Shown here one piece after another: positions 1 to 7,414 of a stretch of 11,901 nucleotides of DNA. The stretch's first letter is position 1. Each line of letters opens with the position of its first letter. This DNA comes from JACQNR01 sp049515175 (GTDB lineage Bacteria > Acidobacteriota > Terriglobia > UBA7540): NCBI GenBank assembly GCA_049515175.1, contig JBEKUI010000133.1, forward strand, positions 1 through 11,901, written 5' to 3'. The position numbers and the translations under genes were made by a program. The notes below the pieces were generated by a model. The model was not told where the DNA came from and did not search any database. It was given only the letters and a program-made list of their open reading frames with translations.

Positions 1-1
1 T

Positions 2-2167
2 TGGCCCGTCGGCTGCGGGGACCGTCACCGGCGGCCCATCGGGATCGGCGTGACTGTTCGGGCCGTCGTTCTTCCACACGTACTGTTCGCTGCCGAACGT
101 CACCGCGGTGACCGGTCCTGAGAAGGACGCGCTCCGTTTGCTCTTGGAATCCTCAAAGACGACGCGCACCGTGTGGGGGTTGGTCTCGTCGCGATTGACC
201 AGCATCAAGGACCAGTTTCCATCGGGGCGATGCACGGCATAAGACGTGACGAGTACATTCCCCTCGCTATCCTTGATGCCGGTCGAGGAGGGAAACAGGT
301 GATGGACGCCCGAGCGGTGCTGCACCCACTCCAGGTTGATCATGTGGGCGGCGAAGTACAACGAGGTGTACCCCTCGATGTTGTAATCGCGGTCGGCGAC
401 AAAATTCGACCAGGAGGCCCATCCGAGGCAACTGTTCTGGACCGTTTGGGGTTGGATGGGCGAGTGGTAGAAGGCAGCGCCTCCCCCCTCGAAAAAGGAG
501 CCAATATTATCCGCAAGCCATACGGCCGCGAAGATGGTGCTCATGGGCCCGGTGAGAGCCGCAGAAAGGTGGCTCTCGGTTACCATCAGGGGCACCTCCT
601 TGGGCACGCCATCTTCTCGCCACACTTGCAGGATGTGTTTCATCAGTTCCGGTTCCCGGTAAAGGGTTTTCCACGTGATGTCGCACCGCTCGAAGGGGTA
701 GTGTTCGAAAGACACGAAGGCGAGGTCGCGAAGGTGGCCATGCGTCTTCAGGTAATCCACGAAGCGGCCCATCCAGGACGTTCGGCCTTGCGCGTCGGGC
801 CACACTCGGATGTCTTCGTTGACGCCTTCGAAAACCGGGCCTCCCAGCTTGAGCTTCGGATCGACCTTGTGAATGGCCTTCGCCCACTGGATGTAAAGCG
901 CCCCGTAATCCTCCGGCAGGGCGTGCTTGCCGTCAGGCTCCTCGCCCATCTCAATATAGGCAATCGGGTAGCCGCGCTTTTCGATGTAGGCAATCTGCGC
1001 GGCAGCATCGTCCGGCGTACCGTAAAGCATGGTGACCGGAATCATGGCGGGCAGGTTGTTGGTGAGACCGCTCGTGAAGAAGAGATCGAAGCCGCTGTGC
1101 TGGTAGCTCCCGCTGGCGTTCGCGTCGGCGGCGGAGTGCCAGGGATCGATGGAAGAAGAGCAATACGCGGGTTGGTTCTGGCCGGAAGCATCTTTCGCGG
1201 CATCGACAAACGCGCCACCAGCATCGACGTTGCCGGCAGTGATCTCCTGGATGGCGTATCCGACGCAGTTGCGGGGGTCGTCCGAGCCATGCAGATCGCA
1301 GGTGTTCGATGATCTCGTCATCCAGACGCGCAAGTACTGGGTTGAAACGGGTGCCTCCGCGAGCTTCAGAGTTATCGTGCCACCTCGGGCATTCTTCACC
1401 CTGCCCGAACGGAAAGTCTTCCATTCGCCCTGAGGGCCCCCATCGAAATCGAGCGCGTCTTTGCCTATCCAATACTCTACTCGATAAATCACGGCATAAG
1501 GACTCGCCCAGGCGATGCGAATGGCGTTCACTGGTTTCGCGGCCCGCAGGTCCATGACCACCCATTGCGGGTGCAGGGAGTCTCTTTCCCCGGTGAATTT
1601 GCTGGTGAGATACGGGTTGCTCTTCCAATAGGTGAGGGTGGGCCCTTTCACCGGGCGGTCGCCGCTGGTCGAGAAACCGCGGCGGGGCAGCGAGTAAGCG
1701 AGAATGTAGCGGATGGGTTCCTTGAGCTCGGAGCTGCCGGTGAAGTATCCACTCTGGTGGGCCGGATCGCTCCACATTCCATTTTCGGTCCAGTGCCAGG
1801 CGGCCATGCGGAGCTCGGTATTGTTGCGATAAGTAATTGGTCCCCAGCCCGCCGAAAGTGCCTCTTGGATGATGTGCGGGGAATAGACCTTGTCGATCCC
1901 TGAGTGGGACAGGACATCGATCGAGCTGCCGAGGGCGCTATCCGGATCAAACGAGTTCAACAGGTGATCGGGAGTCGCGTCCACTCGGACGGTGGCGACG
2001 GGAGACTCCGAAGCGGCTGGTCCTGCGGGCGCAGGGCCATCCTGAGCAAGCGTGGTCGTCGCAAGGAAAACGGCAGCAAGCGCGACGCCTCTGAGAGCCC
2101 CCCACGAGACAACCCACTTCAACCGTGTTCCGCGTGTGAGGCGTTGACTCGCTGTATCGGCATTCAT
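2..2167 (-). CDS. Secreted glycoside-hydrolase-like protein with discoidin-type domain, 3' end outside the window
   Basis: The frame is open for 722 codons from ATG at 2167 to the left window edge with no stop, so the C-terminus is missing. GGAGGG lies about 5 bases before the ATG. Residues 16-41 form a hydrophobic signal sequence ending near LAQ. Residues ~60-170 are an N-terminal region of the type seen in acidobacterial 'coagulation factor 5/8' proteins (recalled). Residues ~175-285 look like a discoidin/F5/8-C beta-sandwich (QWVVMDL, VNAIRIAW, YLRVWM). Residues ~360-560 resemble a clan GH-A TIM barrel: IEMGEEPDG (405-413) carries the expected acid/base Glu410, and LMVTES (527-532) carries the candidate nucleophile Glu531, 121 residues later. 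A C-terminal beta domain starts near 600. The likely role is hydrolysis of an extracellular polysaccharide or glycoside. Family and substrate are not identified. A GH39-, GH44- or GH79-like fold is possible. Confidence 0.8.
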   Translation of the reverse strand, partial: MNADTASQRLTRGTRLKWVVSWGALRGVALAAVFLATTTLAQDGPAPAGPAASESPVATVRVDATPDHLLNSFDPDSALGSSIDVLSHSGIDKVYSPHIIQEALSAGWGPITYRNNTELRMAAWHWTENGMWSDPAHQSGYFTGSSELKEPIRYILAYSLPRRGFSTSGDRPVKGPTLTYWKSNPYLTSKFTGERDSLHPQWVVMDLRAAKPVNAIRIAWASPYAVIYRVEYWIGKDALDFDGGPQGEWKTFRSGRVKNARGGTITLKLAEAPVSTQYLRVWMTRSSNTCDLHGSDDPRNCVGYAIQEITAGNVDAGGAFVDAAKDASGQNQPAYCSSSIDPWHSAADANASGSYQHSGFDLFFTSGLTNNLPAMIPVTMLYGTPDDAAAQIAYIEKRGYPIAYIEMGEEPDGKHALPEDYGALYIQWAKAIHKVDPKLKLGGPVFEGVNEDIRVWPDAQGRTSWMGRFVDYLKTHGHLRDLAFVSFEHYPFERCDITWKTLYREPELMKHILQVWREDGVPKEVPLMVTESHLSAALTGPMSTIFAAVWLADNIGSFFEGGGAAFYHSPIQPQTVQNSCLGWASWSNFVADRDYNIEGYTSLYFAAHMINLEWVQHRSGVHHLFPSSTGIKDSEGNVLVTSYAVHRPDGNWSLMLVNRDETNPHTVRVVFEDSKSKRSASFSGPVTAVTFGSEQYVWKNDGPNSHADPDGPPVTVPAADGP

Positions 2168-2327
2168 TCGATCCCTCCGGCGGACGGTAGGCGTCTCGTT
2201 GCAGCACTATACCTCATTCCGGCCGCCACCCTTACTGCGTCGTATGGGGACCCGATACTCGAGAACTGATAGATGGGACTTTGTCCATCCCCGGCGCGGC
2301 ACCTGCGGCTGGGCAGCATCCTCGCAT

Positions 2328-3596
2328 TCAAGGCTTGGCAGTTTTGGAACTGTACTTGACGAGCGTCTCTGCGACTTCCTGGTGGTTCAGCTTCGTTGCC
2401 CAGCCGAGAGCGGAATTGCCCTCGATGTCCTGAGCGCTCGGATCCGCTCCGGCGGCGAGGAGCAAGCGGACGATTCCCGCGTTCCCGGCGCGGGCGGCGG
2501 CGATCAGGGCCGTCTCTCCGTTGGCGGAGCGAGCATTGACTTCGGCCCCGGCTCCCAGCAGGCCGAGCAGCGTGGGTTCGTGTCCGGTGGAAGCGGCCAG
2601 CATCAGCGCCGTCTTGCCCGCCGAATCCTTCTGATTGACCGCAGCGCCGGATTTCATCAGCAGTTGCACCACGCCGGTGGAGCGATTGGCGGCGGCGCTC
2701 ATCAGCGCGGTGCGCCCGGAGCTGTCCGTAGCGTTGACGTTCGCGCCCCCCTGGAGCAGAACCTGCACGACCTCGAGGTGGCCATTGGCGGCAGCGGCGA
2801 TTAGAGCGGTGGCGCCGGAAACGGCGCGAGTGTCCGGCGCGGCGCCGCGCCGCAGGAGTGAACGCACGAGCCCCACGTCCCCTTCGCGGGCGGTGGCAAG
2901 CAGTCTTGCCGAGCGGTCCCTCTCCCGCGCCGCCGAGTCTTGCCGCAGAGACTCGAGGGCGGCGGACGGGTAGCCGCTCACGAGCCAGAGGATGGTGAGC
3001 GGCACGATCAACATGGCGAGAGCATGGTTCAGCGCGGCGACCCTCGCCGGGGGGTAACTGTCCTCTTTCTGGCGGGACAAGGCGCGCGCGGCGACGGCCA
3101 GCGCCGTAATCGGTCCCGACATGAGCAGGGAGAGGAAGGCGGCGAAAAGAAGCAGGCCGTGAACCACCGGATCGCCGGCGGGCTTGCCGCGAAGCTCGGA
3201 GCCGGGCAACAGGGCGAAGACCGCGAAGAAGAGGGTCGTCCCCGCGATCCAGATGGCGATGTGGATCAGCACCGTCGCCGCAGTGCCGCGCAGCACGGAC
3301 CGGGTCCACCAGTCGATGCGCCCCGCACGCCGCGCCCGGAGACCGTCGAACGCGATCAGGCCGAGACTCGACAGGGTGAAGAGCAGCATCAGCCAGGGCC
3401 CCAGCGCCCCCTCCACGAGGAGGATCAGGACCTCCACCGGAGGCAGCGCCGGCAGGAAGAACATCTGTGGCGAGAAGAGCCACTTGGCCCAAAGCCAGAA
3501 AGCGACGGCAAAGCCGTAGGCGAAGAGGACCCACGGCCCGATGAGCCGCGCAAGTTCCGCGGCGCGGGCGGAGCGGGTTTGGCCAACGTCTGACAT
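2328..3596 (-). CDS. Membrane protein with five predicted helices and C-terminal ankyrin repeats
   Basis: I chose ATG at 3596 (422 aa) because GAGGG sits 8 bases upstream. An in-frame start at 3683 would add 29 Arg-rich residues that do not look coding. Hydrophobic segments lie at about 18-40, 54-83, 106-130, 145-170 and 187-208. Residues ~229-417 hold about six ankyrin repeats with the usual phrases (GATALIAAAANGH, GRTALMSAA, GKTALMLAA, GETALIAAARAG, and LLxxGAxVN loops). Ankyrin repeats bind protein partners; the partner here is unknown. Arg/Lys-rich loops at 84-105 and 171-186 are probably cytoplasmic, which would put the ankyrin domain in the periplasm. The gene follows the hydrolase gene's orientation but lies 160 bp upstream of its start, so it is probably a separate unit or a loose operon partner. 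No enzymatic motif is visible. Confidence 0.85.
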   Translation of the reverse strand: MSDVGQTRSARAAELARLIGPWVLFAYGFAVAFWLWAKWLFSPQMFFLPALPPVEVLILLVEGALGPWLMLLFTLSSLGLIAFDGLRARRAGRIDWWTRSVLRGTAATVLIHIAIWIAGTTLFFAVFALLPGSELRGKPAGDPVVHGLLLFAAFLSLLMSGPITALAVAARALSRQKEDSYPPARVAALNHALAMLIVPLTILWLVSGYPSAALESLRQDSAARERDRSARLLATAREGDVGLVRSLLRRGAAPDTRAVSGATALIAAAANGHLEVVQVLLQGGANVNATDSSGRTALMSAAANRSTGVVQLLMKSGAAVNQKDSAGKTALMLAASTGHEPTLLGLLGAGAEVNARSANGETALIAAARAGNAGIVRLLLAAGADPSAQDIEGNSALGWATKLNHQEVAETLVKYSSKTAKP

Positions 3597-3743
3597 GAGC
3601 AACACCCTCGCGACAGGGGCGCCGCAGCCAAAACCGCGAATCCGCGCGAGGCGAGGGCGGAAGATTACCATTCCGGGGCGCACACCGTCCCGCGATATCT
3701 TCGATTCGAGAAAGTGCTATGCTTTTGGAATCGCAAACTGCGG

Positions 3744-3769
3744 GGTCGCCGGGGTGACGCCCGGCGACC
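3744..3769 (+). promoter_or_regulatory. Perfect 10-bp GC-rich hairpin in the leader of the MBL-fold gene
   Basis: Positions 3744-3753 (GGTCGCCGGG) are perfectly complementary to 3760-3769 (CCCGGCGACC) around a six-base loop, GTGACG. Two more G-T wobble pairs can extend the base of the stem in RNA. The stem ends 14 bases before the Shine-Dalgarno AGGAGGT (3784-3790) and 27 bases before the GTG start. No T-run follows and no plus-strand gene precedes it, so it is unlikely to be an ordinary intrinsic terminator. An mRNA-stabilising or regulatory 5' leader structure, or a palindromic protein-binding site, are the alternatives. Confidence 0.6.
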
Positions 3770-3796
3770 TTCACGTTCGATCCAGGAGGTGGACTC

Positions 3797-4438
3797 GTGA
3801 AGCTGCTCAATCTCGAAATCACCCGCATCGCTCATGACACTTTCAGGATTGCGGGAACGCAGGTCATCTACACCGACCCTTTCAAGATCACCAAGCATGA
3901 CGCGGCGGACATCGTCCTCATCAGCCACGAACACTTCGATCATCTCTCCATGGATGACCTGCACAAGGTTATCTCGTCCACTACGACTCTCGTCGCCAGC
4001 ACAGTCTGCCGGCGAGGGCTGGAGGGGTTGAAAGTGAAGGCGATTCACTACCTCAACCCCGGCGGGACGTTCAGCGCCGGCTCGGTCGAGATCGTCGCGG
4101 TGCCCGCTTACAACATCGACAAGGGCCCGGAGCCGGGCAAATTGTTTCACCCCAAAGAGGACAAGCGCCTCGGATTTATCATCACCATGGACGGCACGCG
4201 CGTCTATTTCGCAGGCGACACGGATCTGATTCCGGAAATGAAGACGGTCCGGTGCGACATCGCGCTGCTGCCGGTCTCCGGCACCTACGTGATGACCGCG
4301 GAAGAAGCCGCAGAAGCGGCCAAAGCCATCAACCCCAAGATCGCGGTGCCGATGCACTATGCCACGATCGTGGGCAGCGACGCGGATGCCAGGAAGTTCA
4401 AGGCGCTGGTGAAGAACTGCCAGGTGGAGATTATTTAG
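3797..4438 (+). CDS. Metallo-beta-lactamase-fold metal-dependent hydrolase (UlaG-like, COG2220 type)
   Basis: This 213-aa cytoplasmic protein has no signal peptide. It starts at GTG 3797, which a near-perfect Shine-Dalgarno AGGAGGT (3784-3790, six bases away) supports. The metal-binding signature HEHFDH occupies residues 44-49 (His44, His46, Asp48, His49). Asp141 in AGDTD and His187 in PMHYAT supply the other expected ligands. TDPF at 26-29 is typical of the UlaG-like/Lactamase_B_3 branch, and the length fits small stand-alone members. The family hydrolyses varied substrates (lactones, phosphoesters, nucleotides), and nothing here fixes the substrate. It is transcribed alone, divergently from the ankyrin gene and convergently with the beta-propeller gene, whose stop is separated from its own by a repeat array. 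Confidence 0.92.
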   Translation: MKLLNLEITRIAHDTFRIAGTQVIYTDPFKITKHDAADIVLISHEHFDHLSMDDLHKVISSTTTLVASTVCRRGLEGLKVKAIHYLNPGGTFSAGSVEIVAVPAYNIDKGPEPGKLFHPKEDKRLGFIITMDGTRVYFAGDTDLIPEMKTVRCDIALLPVSGTYVMTAEEAAEAAKAINPKIAVPMHYATIVGSDADARKFKALVKNCQVEII

Positions 4439-4439
4439 C

Positions 4440-4609
4440 GATTGAGTGATTTTGTGATTGAGTGATTTACAAAATGAGTAATTCGATTTGTTGGAACAGC
4501 GGCCTGGACCGGAAACTCACCCCCTCGGGAAGCAAGCCTTGTCGCAAATCTCTAAATCGCTAAATCACTCAATCACCGAATCGCTAAATCACCCAATCGC
4601 TCAATTCTG
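4440..4609. repeat. Inverted array of octamer tandem repeats between convergent genes
   Basis: The left arm, 4440-4487, reads as six contiguous 8-mers (GATTGAGT, GATTTTGT, GATTGAGT, GATTTACA, AAATGAGT, AATTCGAT). The right arm, 4546-4609, reads as eight contiguous 8-mers in perfect register (AAATCTCT, AAATCGCT, AAATCACT, CAATCACC, GAATCGCT, AAATCACC, CAATCGCT, CAATTCTG). The left units are roughly the reverse complement of the right ones, so the arms face each other around a 58-bp GC-richer spacer. The array begins two bases after the hydrolase stop, and its last bases encode the final two codons and stop of the beta-propeller gene. The transcripts could fold into imperfect hairpins and so may end transcription in both directions. 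Confidence 0.85.
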
Positions 4610-5617
4610 ACTGGCCCAAGCGAGGCCGTCGGCCATGGGTCCGGCCTCGATGAGCTTGTCCACTTTCCAGGTTTTCAAGTCGATTGCCGCCACCTTGCGG
4701 CTCTCGTGGCAGGAAACGTAAGCCACCTCGCCGTCAGACCGCACCAAAATCTGCTGCGGGGATTTCGGAACGTCAATCGTCCGCGCCACCTTCATCGATT
4801 GAAGGTCCACCACCGCGACCTGGCCGGTGCTGGGCAGTGTGACGAGCAGCCACTTGCCGTCTTGCGTGGGCGCCGTCCCGTAGGCGAGGGCCGGAAGAGG
4901 AATCCAGGTCTTGACCTGGTTCGTCGCGGTGTCGATGACTGCTAGCTGGGGCTTCGTTTGGTCGGCGGTGAAGGCGTAGCGGTCGTCCACGGAGAGTGCG
5001 ATGCGCTGGGCGTGCGCGGAGACGGGAATCACCGCAATGACTTTGCGGGCCACAAGGTACACGGCGCTGACCGTGCCGACGTGCACGTTCGAGGTGTAGG
5101 CGCGCCGGCCGTCGTGGGTGATGGCCATCATGTGCGATTCCGGCTGGCCGGTGGGAATCTGGGCCACGATGCGGCGCGTCTTGGGGTCGATCACGTCGAT
5201 GCTGTTCGTCAGCTCGGTGGTCACGTAGAGCAATCCGTCGCGGGGGCCGATCATCGCGCAGTGGGGCCGGACGGGGCGGCCGAAGTCGAGCGTGGCAATG
5301 ACGCGGCGCGAGGCGACATCGATAATGTCCAGGGTGCGGCCATCGGAGCCGGGAGCGCCCACGCCCGAGTTGCCATAGACGGGCGCGTAGGCGGTACGGC
5401 CGTCGGGCGAAGTGGTGAGTTCGTGCGTGGTGATGCCGCTCTCCTTGACGGTGGCGATCTGCCGGCCGGTCTCGGGATCGATGAAGCTCACCGTCTGGTC
5501 GCCCTTGTTCGCGACCAGTAGCAGCCCGCGAGCAGAAGACGGCGCCGGTTCCGTGGCCTGAGTATTCATGACAATCACTCCCGCGAATAGAATCGCACAG
5601 ACCGTGTGACGAAGCAT
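4601..5617 (-). CDS. Secreted YVTN-type beta-propeller repeat protein
   Basis: This 338-aa protein has an N-terminal signal sequence (residues ~4-22). The rest is a ring of repeats of the YVTN/lactonase-like propeller family. Recurrent strand phrases include GLLLVANKGDQTVSFID (31-47), GRTAYAPV (73-80), GLLYVTTELTNSIDVID (128-144), RRAYTSNVHVGTVSAV (171-186), RYAFTAD (213-219), KWLLVTLPSTGQVAVVD (255-271) and EVAYVSCHESRKVAAID (297-313), which fits about seven blades. Such proteins act outside the cytoplasm as binding or scaffold modules, and some family members bind metals or act as enzymes. No catalytic residues can be assigned. The start at 5617 is fixed by the Shine-Dalgarno GGAGGTG, which overlaps the DUF971 stop codon, so the two are probably translationally coupled. 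It is the last gene of the probable mrp operon. Its final codons lie inside the octamer array. Confidence 0.9.
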   Translation of the reverse strand: MLRHTVCAILFAGVIVMNTQATEPAPSSARGLLLVANKGDQTVSFIDPETGRQIATVKESGITTHELTTSPDGRTAYAPVYGNSGVGAPGSDGRTLDIIDVASRRVIATLDFGRPVRPHCAMIGPRDGLLYVTTELTNSIDVIDPKTRRIVAQIPTGQPESHMMAITHDGRRAYTSNVHVGTVSAVYLVARKVIAVIPVSAHAQRIALSVDDRYAFTADQTKPQLAVIDTATNQVKTWIPLPALAYGTAPTQDGKWLLVTLPSTGQVAVVDLQSMKVARTIDVPKSPQQILVRSDGEVAYVSCHESRKVAAIDLKTWKVDKLIEAGPMADGLAWASQN

Positions 5618-5625
5618 TTCACCTC

Positions 5626-5979
5626 CTACAACGACTCAACTTTCTGATTGGAACTTCGCGCCCGGCATTCCGCGCAGGGGCAAAGCTCGCGCAGGTAGTC
5701 AAAGCCGTAGATGCCGCTCGAGTGGTTGTCGCTCCAGAAGACTTGCAGCGCGTAGCGGCCCACGAGTTCGGCGCGCTCGGGCCGCAGCGGCTTCTGGCCC
5801 AGGATTGGAAACGGCCCCGGGTCCACGTGCCGCGCGCCGCCGGACTCGCCGCACGTCGCGCAAGGGCAGTGGTCGCGCAGGTACCGGTAAGGATAGACGC
5901 TCAGGTGGCCGTCCGACCACTCGATGGCGAGCGTGCCGTCACCGGCAGCGAGCTTGATCTTTTTCGGTGCGACAGGCAT
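5626..5979 (-). CDS. DUF971 (gamma-butyrobetaine hydroxylase N-terminal-like) protein
   Basis: This 117-aa protein has the DUF971 pattern in two pseudo-symmetric halves: IEWSDGH (19-25) followed by LRDHCPCATC (34-43), and VFWSDNHSSGIYGF (80-93) followed by LRELCPCAEC (96-105). The six cysteines (38, 40, 43, 100, 102, 105) form two CxCxxC clusters suited to binding a metal or Fe-S cluster. The domain occurs in GBBH-like hydroxylases and at the C-terminus of plant HCF101, after a DUF59 and an Mrp ATPase domain. Here the same partner, mrp, lies 56 bp upstream on the same strand, and the beta-propeller gene begins eight bases downstream. A role assisting Fe-S transfer by Mrp is inferred. The start has only a weak ribosome-binding site (GGCGG), which is compatible with coupling inside an operon. 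Confidence 0.9.
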   Translation of the reverse strand: MPVAPKKIKLAAGDGTLAIEWSDGHLSVYPYRYLRDHCPCATCGESGGARHVDPGPFPILGQKPLRPERAELVGRYALQVFWSDNHSSGIYGFDYLRELCPCAECRARSSNQKVESL

Positions 5980-6035
5980 GTTGGGCCGCCAGCCTTCAGC
6001 AACTTCGCTGGCTGCGTTGAATGTTGAGGGCTACC

Positions 6036-7103
6036 TCACTCGATGCTGATCCCCTGATCCACCTTATAACCCGCAATGCTGATCTGCGCCGCCAGCGCCC
6101 CGGCGATCTCCTGGAAGGCTTTGCCGTAAGGCGTCGTATCGTCGAGCGCCACGGGTTTGCCGTTGTCGCTATGGATGCGCACGTTCACGTCCAGCGGAAT
6201 TTCGCCGAGGAAGGGATAGCCGAGCCTGTTCGCTGCCTCGCGCGCCCCGCCGTGACCGAAGATATCTTCGCGATGGCCACACTGCGAGCAGACGTGGTAG
6301 CTCATGTTCTCGACGAGGCCCAGAATCGGCACATTGAGTTTCTTGAACATCGCAATCGCCTTGGAGGCCACGGTGAGCGCCAGATCCTGCGGCGTTGAGA
6401 CGATGACCGCGCCGGTGAGCGGGATCGTCTGCGCCAGGCTCAACTGAATGTCGCCGGTGCCGGGAGGCAGGTCCATGATGAGATAGTCGAGTTCGCCCCA
6501 GCGCACCTCCCCCAGAAATTGCTGGATCGTTTTGTGCAGCATCGGCCCGCGCCAGATCACCGCTTCGTCCTTGGGGAGGAAGTAGGCCATGGAGATGATC
6601 TTGATGCCGTACTCGACGGGCGGCTCGAGCTTGCCCTCCACCACGTGCGGCTGCGAGCTCCCGCCCATCAGCGTCGGGACGCTGGGGCCGTAAACGTCGG
6701 TGTCCATCAGGCCGACTTTGGCCCCGGCGCGGTGGAGGGCGACAGCCAGGTTCGCCGCTACCGTCGATTTCCCCACGCCCCCCTTGCCGCTCGCCACCGC
6801 CACGGTGTTTTTGACCTGGGGGATGAGCTGGTTCCTGCCCGTTGAGCCCGACACCACTTGCGCGGTCATGCGTACCTGGACATCCCGGACGCCCAGCGCC
6901 TCGACCGCCTGGCGCGCCGCTGCCGCCATCTGATCGCGTACGGGGCAGGCAGGCGTGGTCAAATGAATCGTGAACGAGACGCGGCTGTCACCGACCTCGA
7001 GGTCCTTGACGAACCCCAGTGCAACGATGTCCCGGCGCAGGTCCGGGTCTTGGACGGAACGCAGGGCGTTTAGCACGTCCTGCGCGCTGATTTGGTTTGG
7101 CAT
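6036..7103 (-). CDS. mrp: Mrp/ApbC-family iron-sulfur cluster carrier ATPase
   Basis: This 355-aa cytoplasmic protein of standard family length has two domains. Residues ~5-82 are the MIP18/DUF59 domain, with the characteristic TTPACPVRDQM (49-59). Residues ~98-345 are the deviant-Walker P-loop ATPase: GKGGVGKST (106-114), DTDVYGPS (134-141), DLPPGTGD (211-218). CSQC at 272-275, before HREDIFGHGGA, is the conserved CxxC through which Mrp/Nbp35 dimers hold a bridging [4Fe-4S] cluster. The protein binds an assembled cluster and passes it to apo-enzymes. All key residues are present. AGGGG lies about six bases before the ATG, and a promoter-like pair lies just upstream (7124-7153). It is the first gene of a likely operon with the DUF971 and beta-propeller genes. 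Confidence 0.96.
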   Translation of the reverse strand: MPNQISAQDVLNALRSVQDPDLRRDIVALGFVKDLEVGDSRVSFTIHLTTPACPVRDQMAAAARQAVEALGVRDVQVRMTAQVVSGSTGRNQLIPQVKNTVAVASGKGGVGKSTVAANLAVALHRAGAKVGLMDTDVYGPSVPTLMGGSSQPHVVEGKLEPPVEYGIKIISMAYFLPKDEAVIWRGPMLHKTIQQFLGEVRWGELDYLIMDLPPGTGDIQLSLAQTIPLTGAVIVSTPQDLALTVASKAIAMFKKLNVPILGLVENMSYHVCSQCGHREDIFGHGGAREAANRLGYPFLGEIPLDVNVRIHSDNGKPVALDDTTPYGKAFQEIAGALAAQISIAGYKVDQGISIE

Positions 7104-7123
7104 GAGAACCCCTGAGAACTTTC

Positions 7124-7153
7124 ATTGTGCGGCGCGTCCGCGGGCTTTGTCAA
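7124..7153 (-). promoter_or_regulatory. Candidate sigma70-type promoter for mrp
   Basis: On the minus strand a perfect -35 TTGACA (7153-7148) is followed after 18 bases by CACAAT (7129-7124), four of six matches to TATAAT. Transcription would begin near 7117 and give a leader of about 14 bases, just covering the AGGGG ribosome-binding site. A second TTGACA lies exactly 20 bp further upstream (7173-7168) in the same TGTCAAAT context, without a matching -10. The assignment rests on pattern matching only. Confidence 0.4.
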
Positions 7154-7293
7154 ATCCTGCCCCGGCATGTCAAATTGTCCGCCCGACAACTCCCGCCACC
7201 CACCTTCGGACATTGCGACTGCAATCAACCCTACATCGCCTACCACGGACCGCCTGCTCCCGCCTCATCAATACCTCTTCTTGCCCATCATTT

Positions 7294-7314
7294 GTCACCC
7301 GTCACTCGCCACTG
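7294..7314. repeat. Short heptamer run (3 units)
   Basis: Three contiguous 7-mers, GTCACCC, GTCACTC and GCCACTG, share the core G(T/C)CAC. This run is too short to stand alone. It is listed because it matches the period of the much longer array about 140 bp downstream. Confidence 0.45.
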
Positions 7315-7414
7315 TCTTTCAGCCCGGTCCTTTGTTTTCATAAACATTCTGGGTTCGTTCCTCGAGATCTGATGTTTTCTTGACGCCGCCGGGCTAGCGC
7401 TTTCGGACTAATTG

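Noticed and set aside
173..1312. Long plus-strand ORF of 379 codons
   Set aside because: It is antisense to the glycoside-hydrolase-like gene, whose frame has clear domain motifs. The plus-strand translation has no recognisable features.
2206..2211. TATAGT as a -10 for the glycoside-hydrolase-like gene
   Set aside because: No acceptable -35 lies 16-18 bases upstream. The best hexamers there are GC-rich and do not match.
2164..3828. Long minus-strand ORF of 554 codons overlapping the ankyrin gene
   Set aside because: Arg/Pro-rich shadow frame of GC-rich coding DNA. The overlapping frame has real ankyrin repeats and membrane helices.
4440..4609. CRISPR array
   Set aside because: The units are contiguous 8-mers without unique spacers, and no cas gene is present.
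7349..7362. GGGTTCGTTCC resembling a tRNA T-arm
   Set aside because: No acceptor stem, anticodon arm or D-arm can be fitted around it.
7380..7409. TTGACG as a -35 for the permease
   Set aside because: The nearest AT-rich hexamer (ACTAAT) is 21 bases away and the site is about 350 bp from the start codon.
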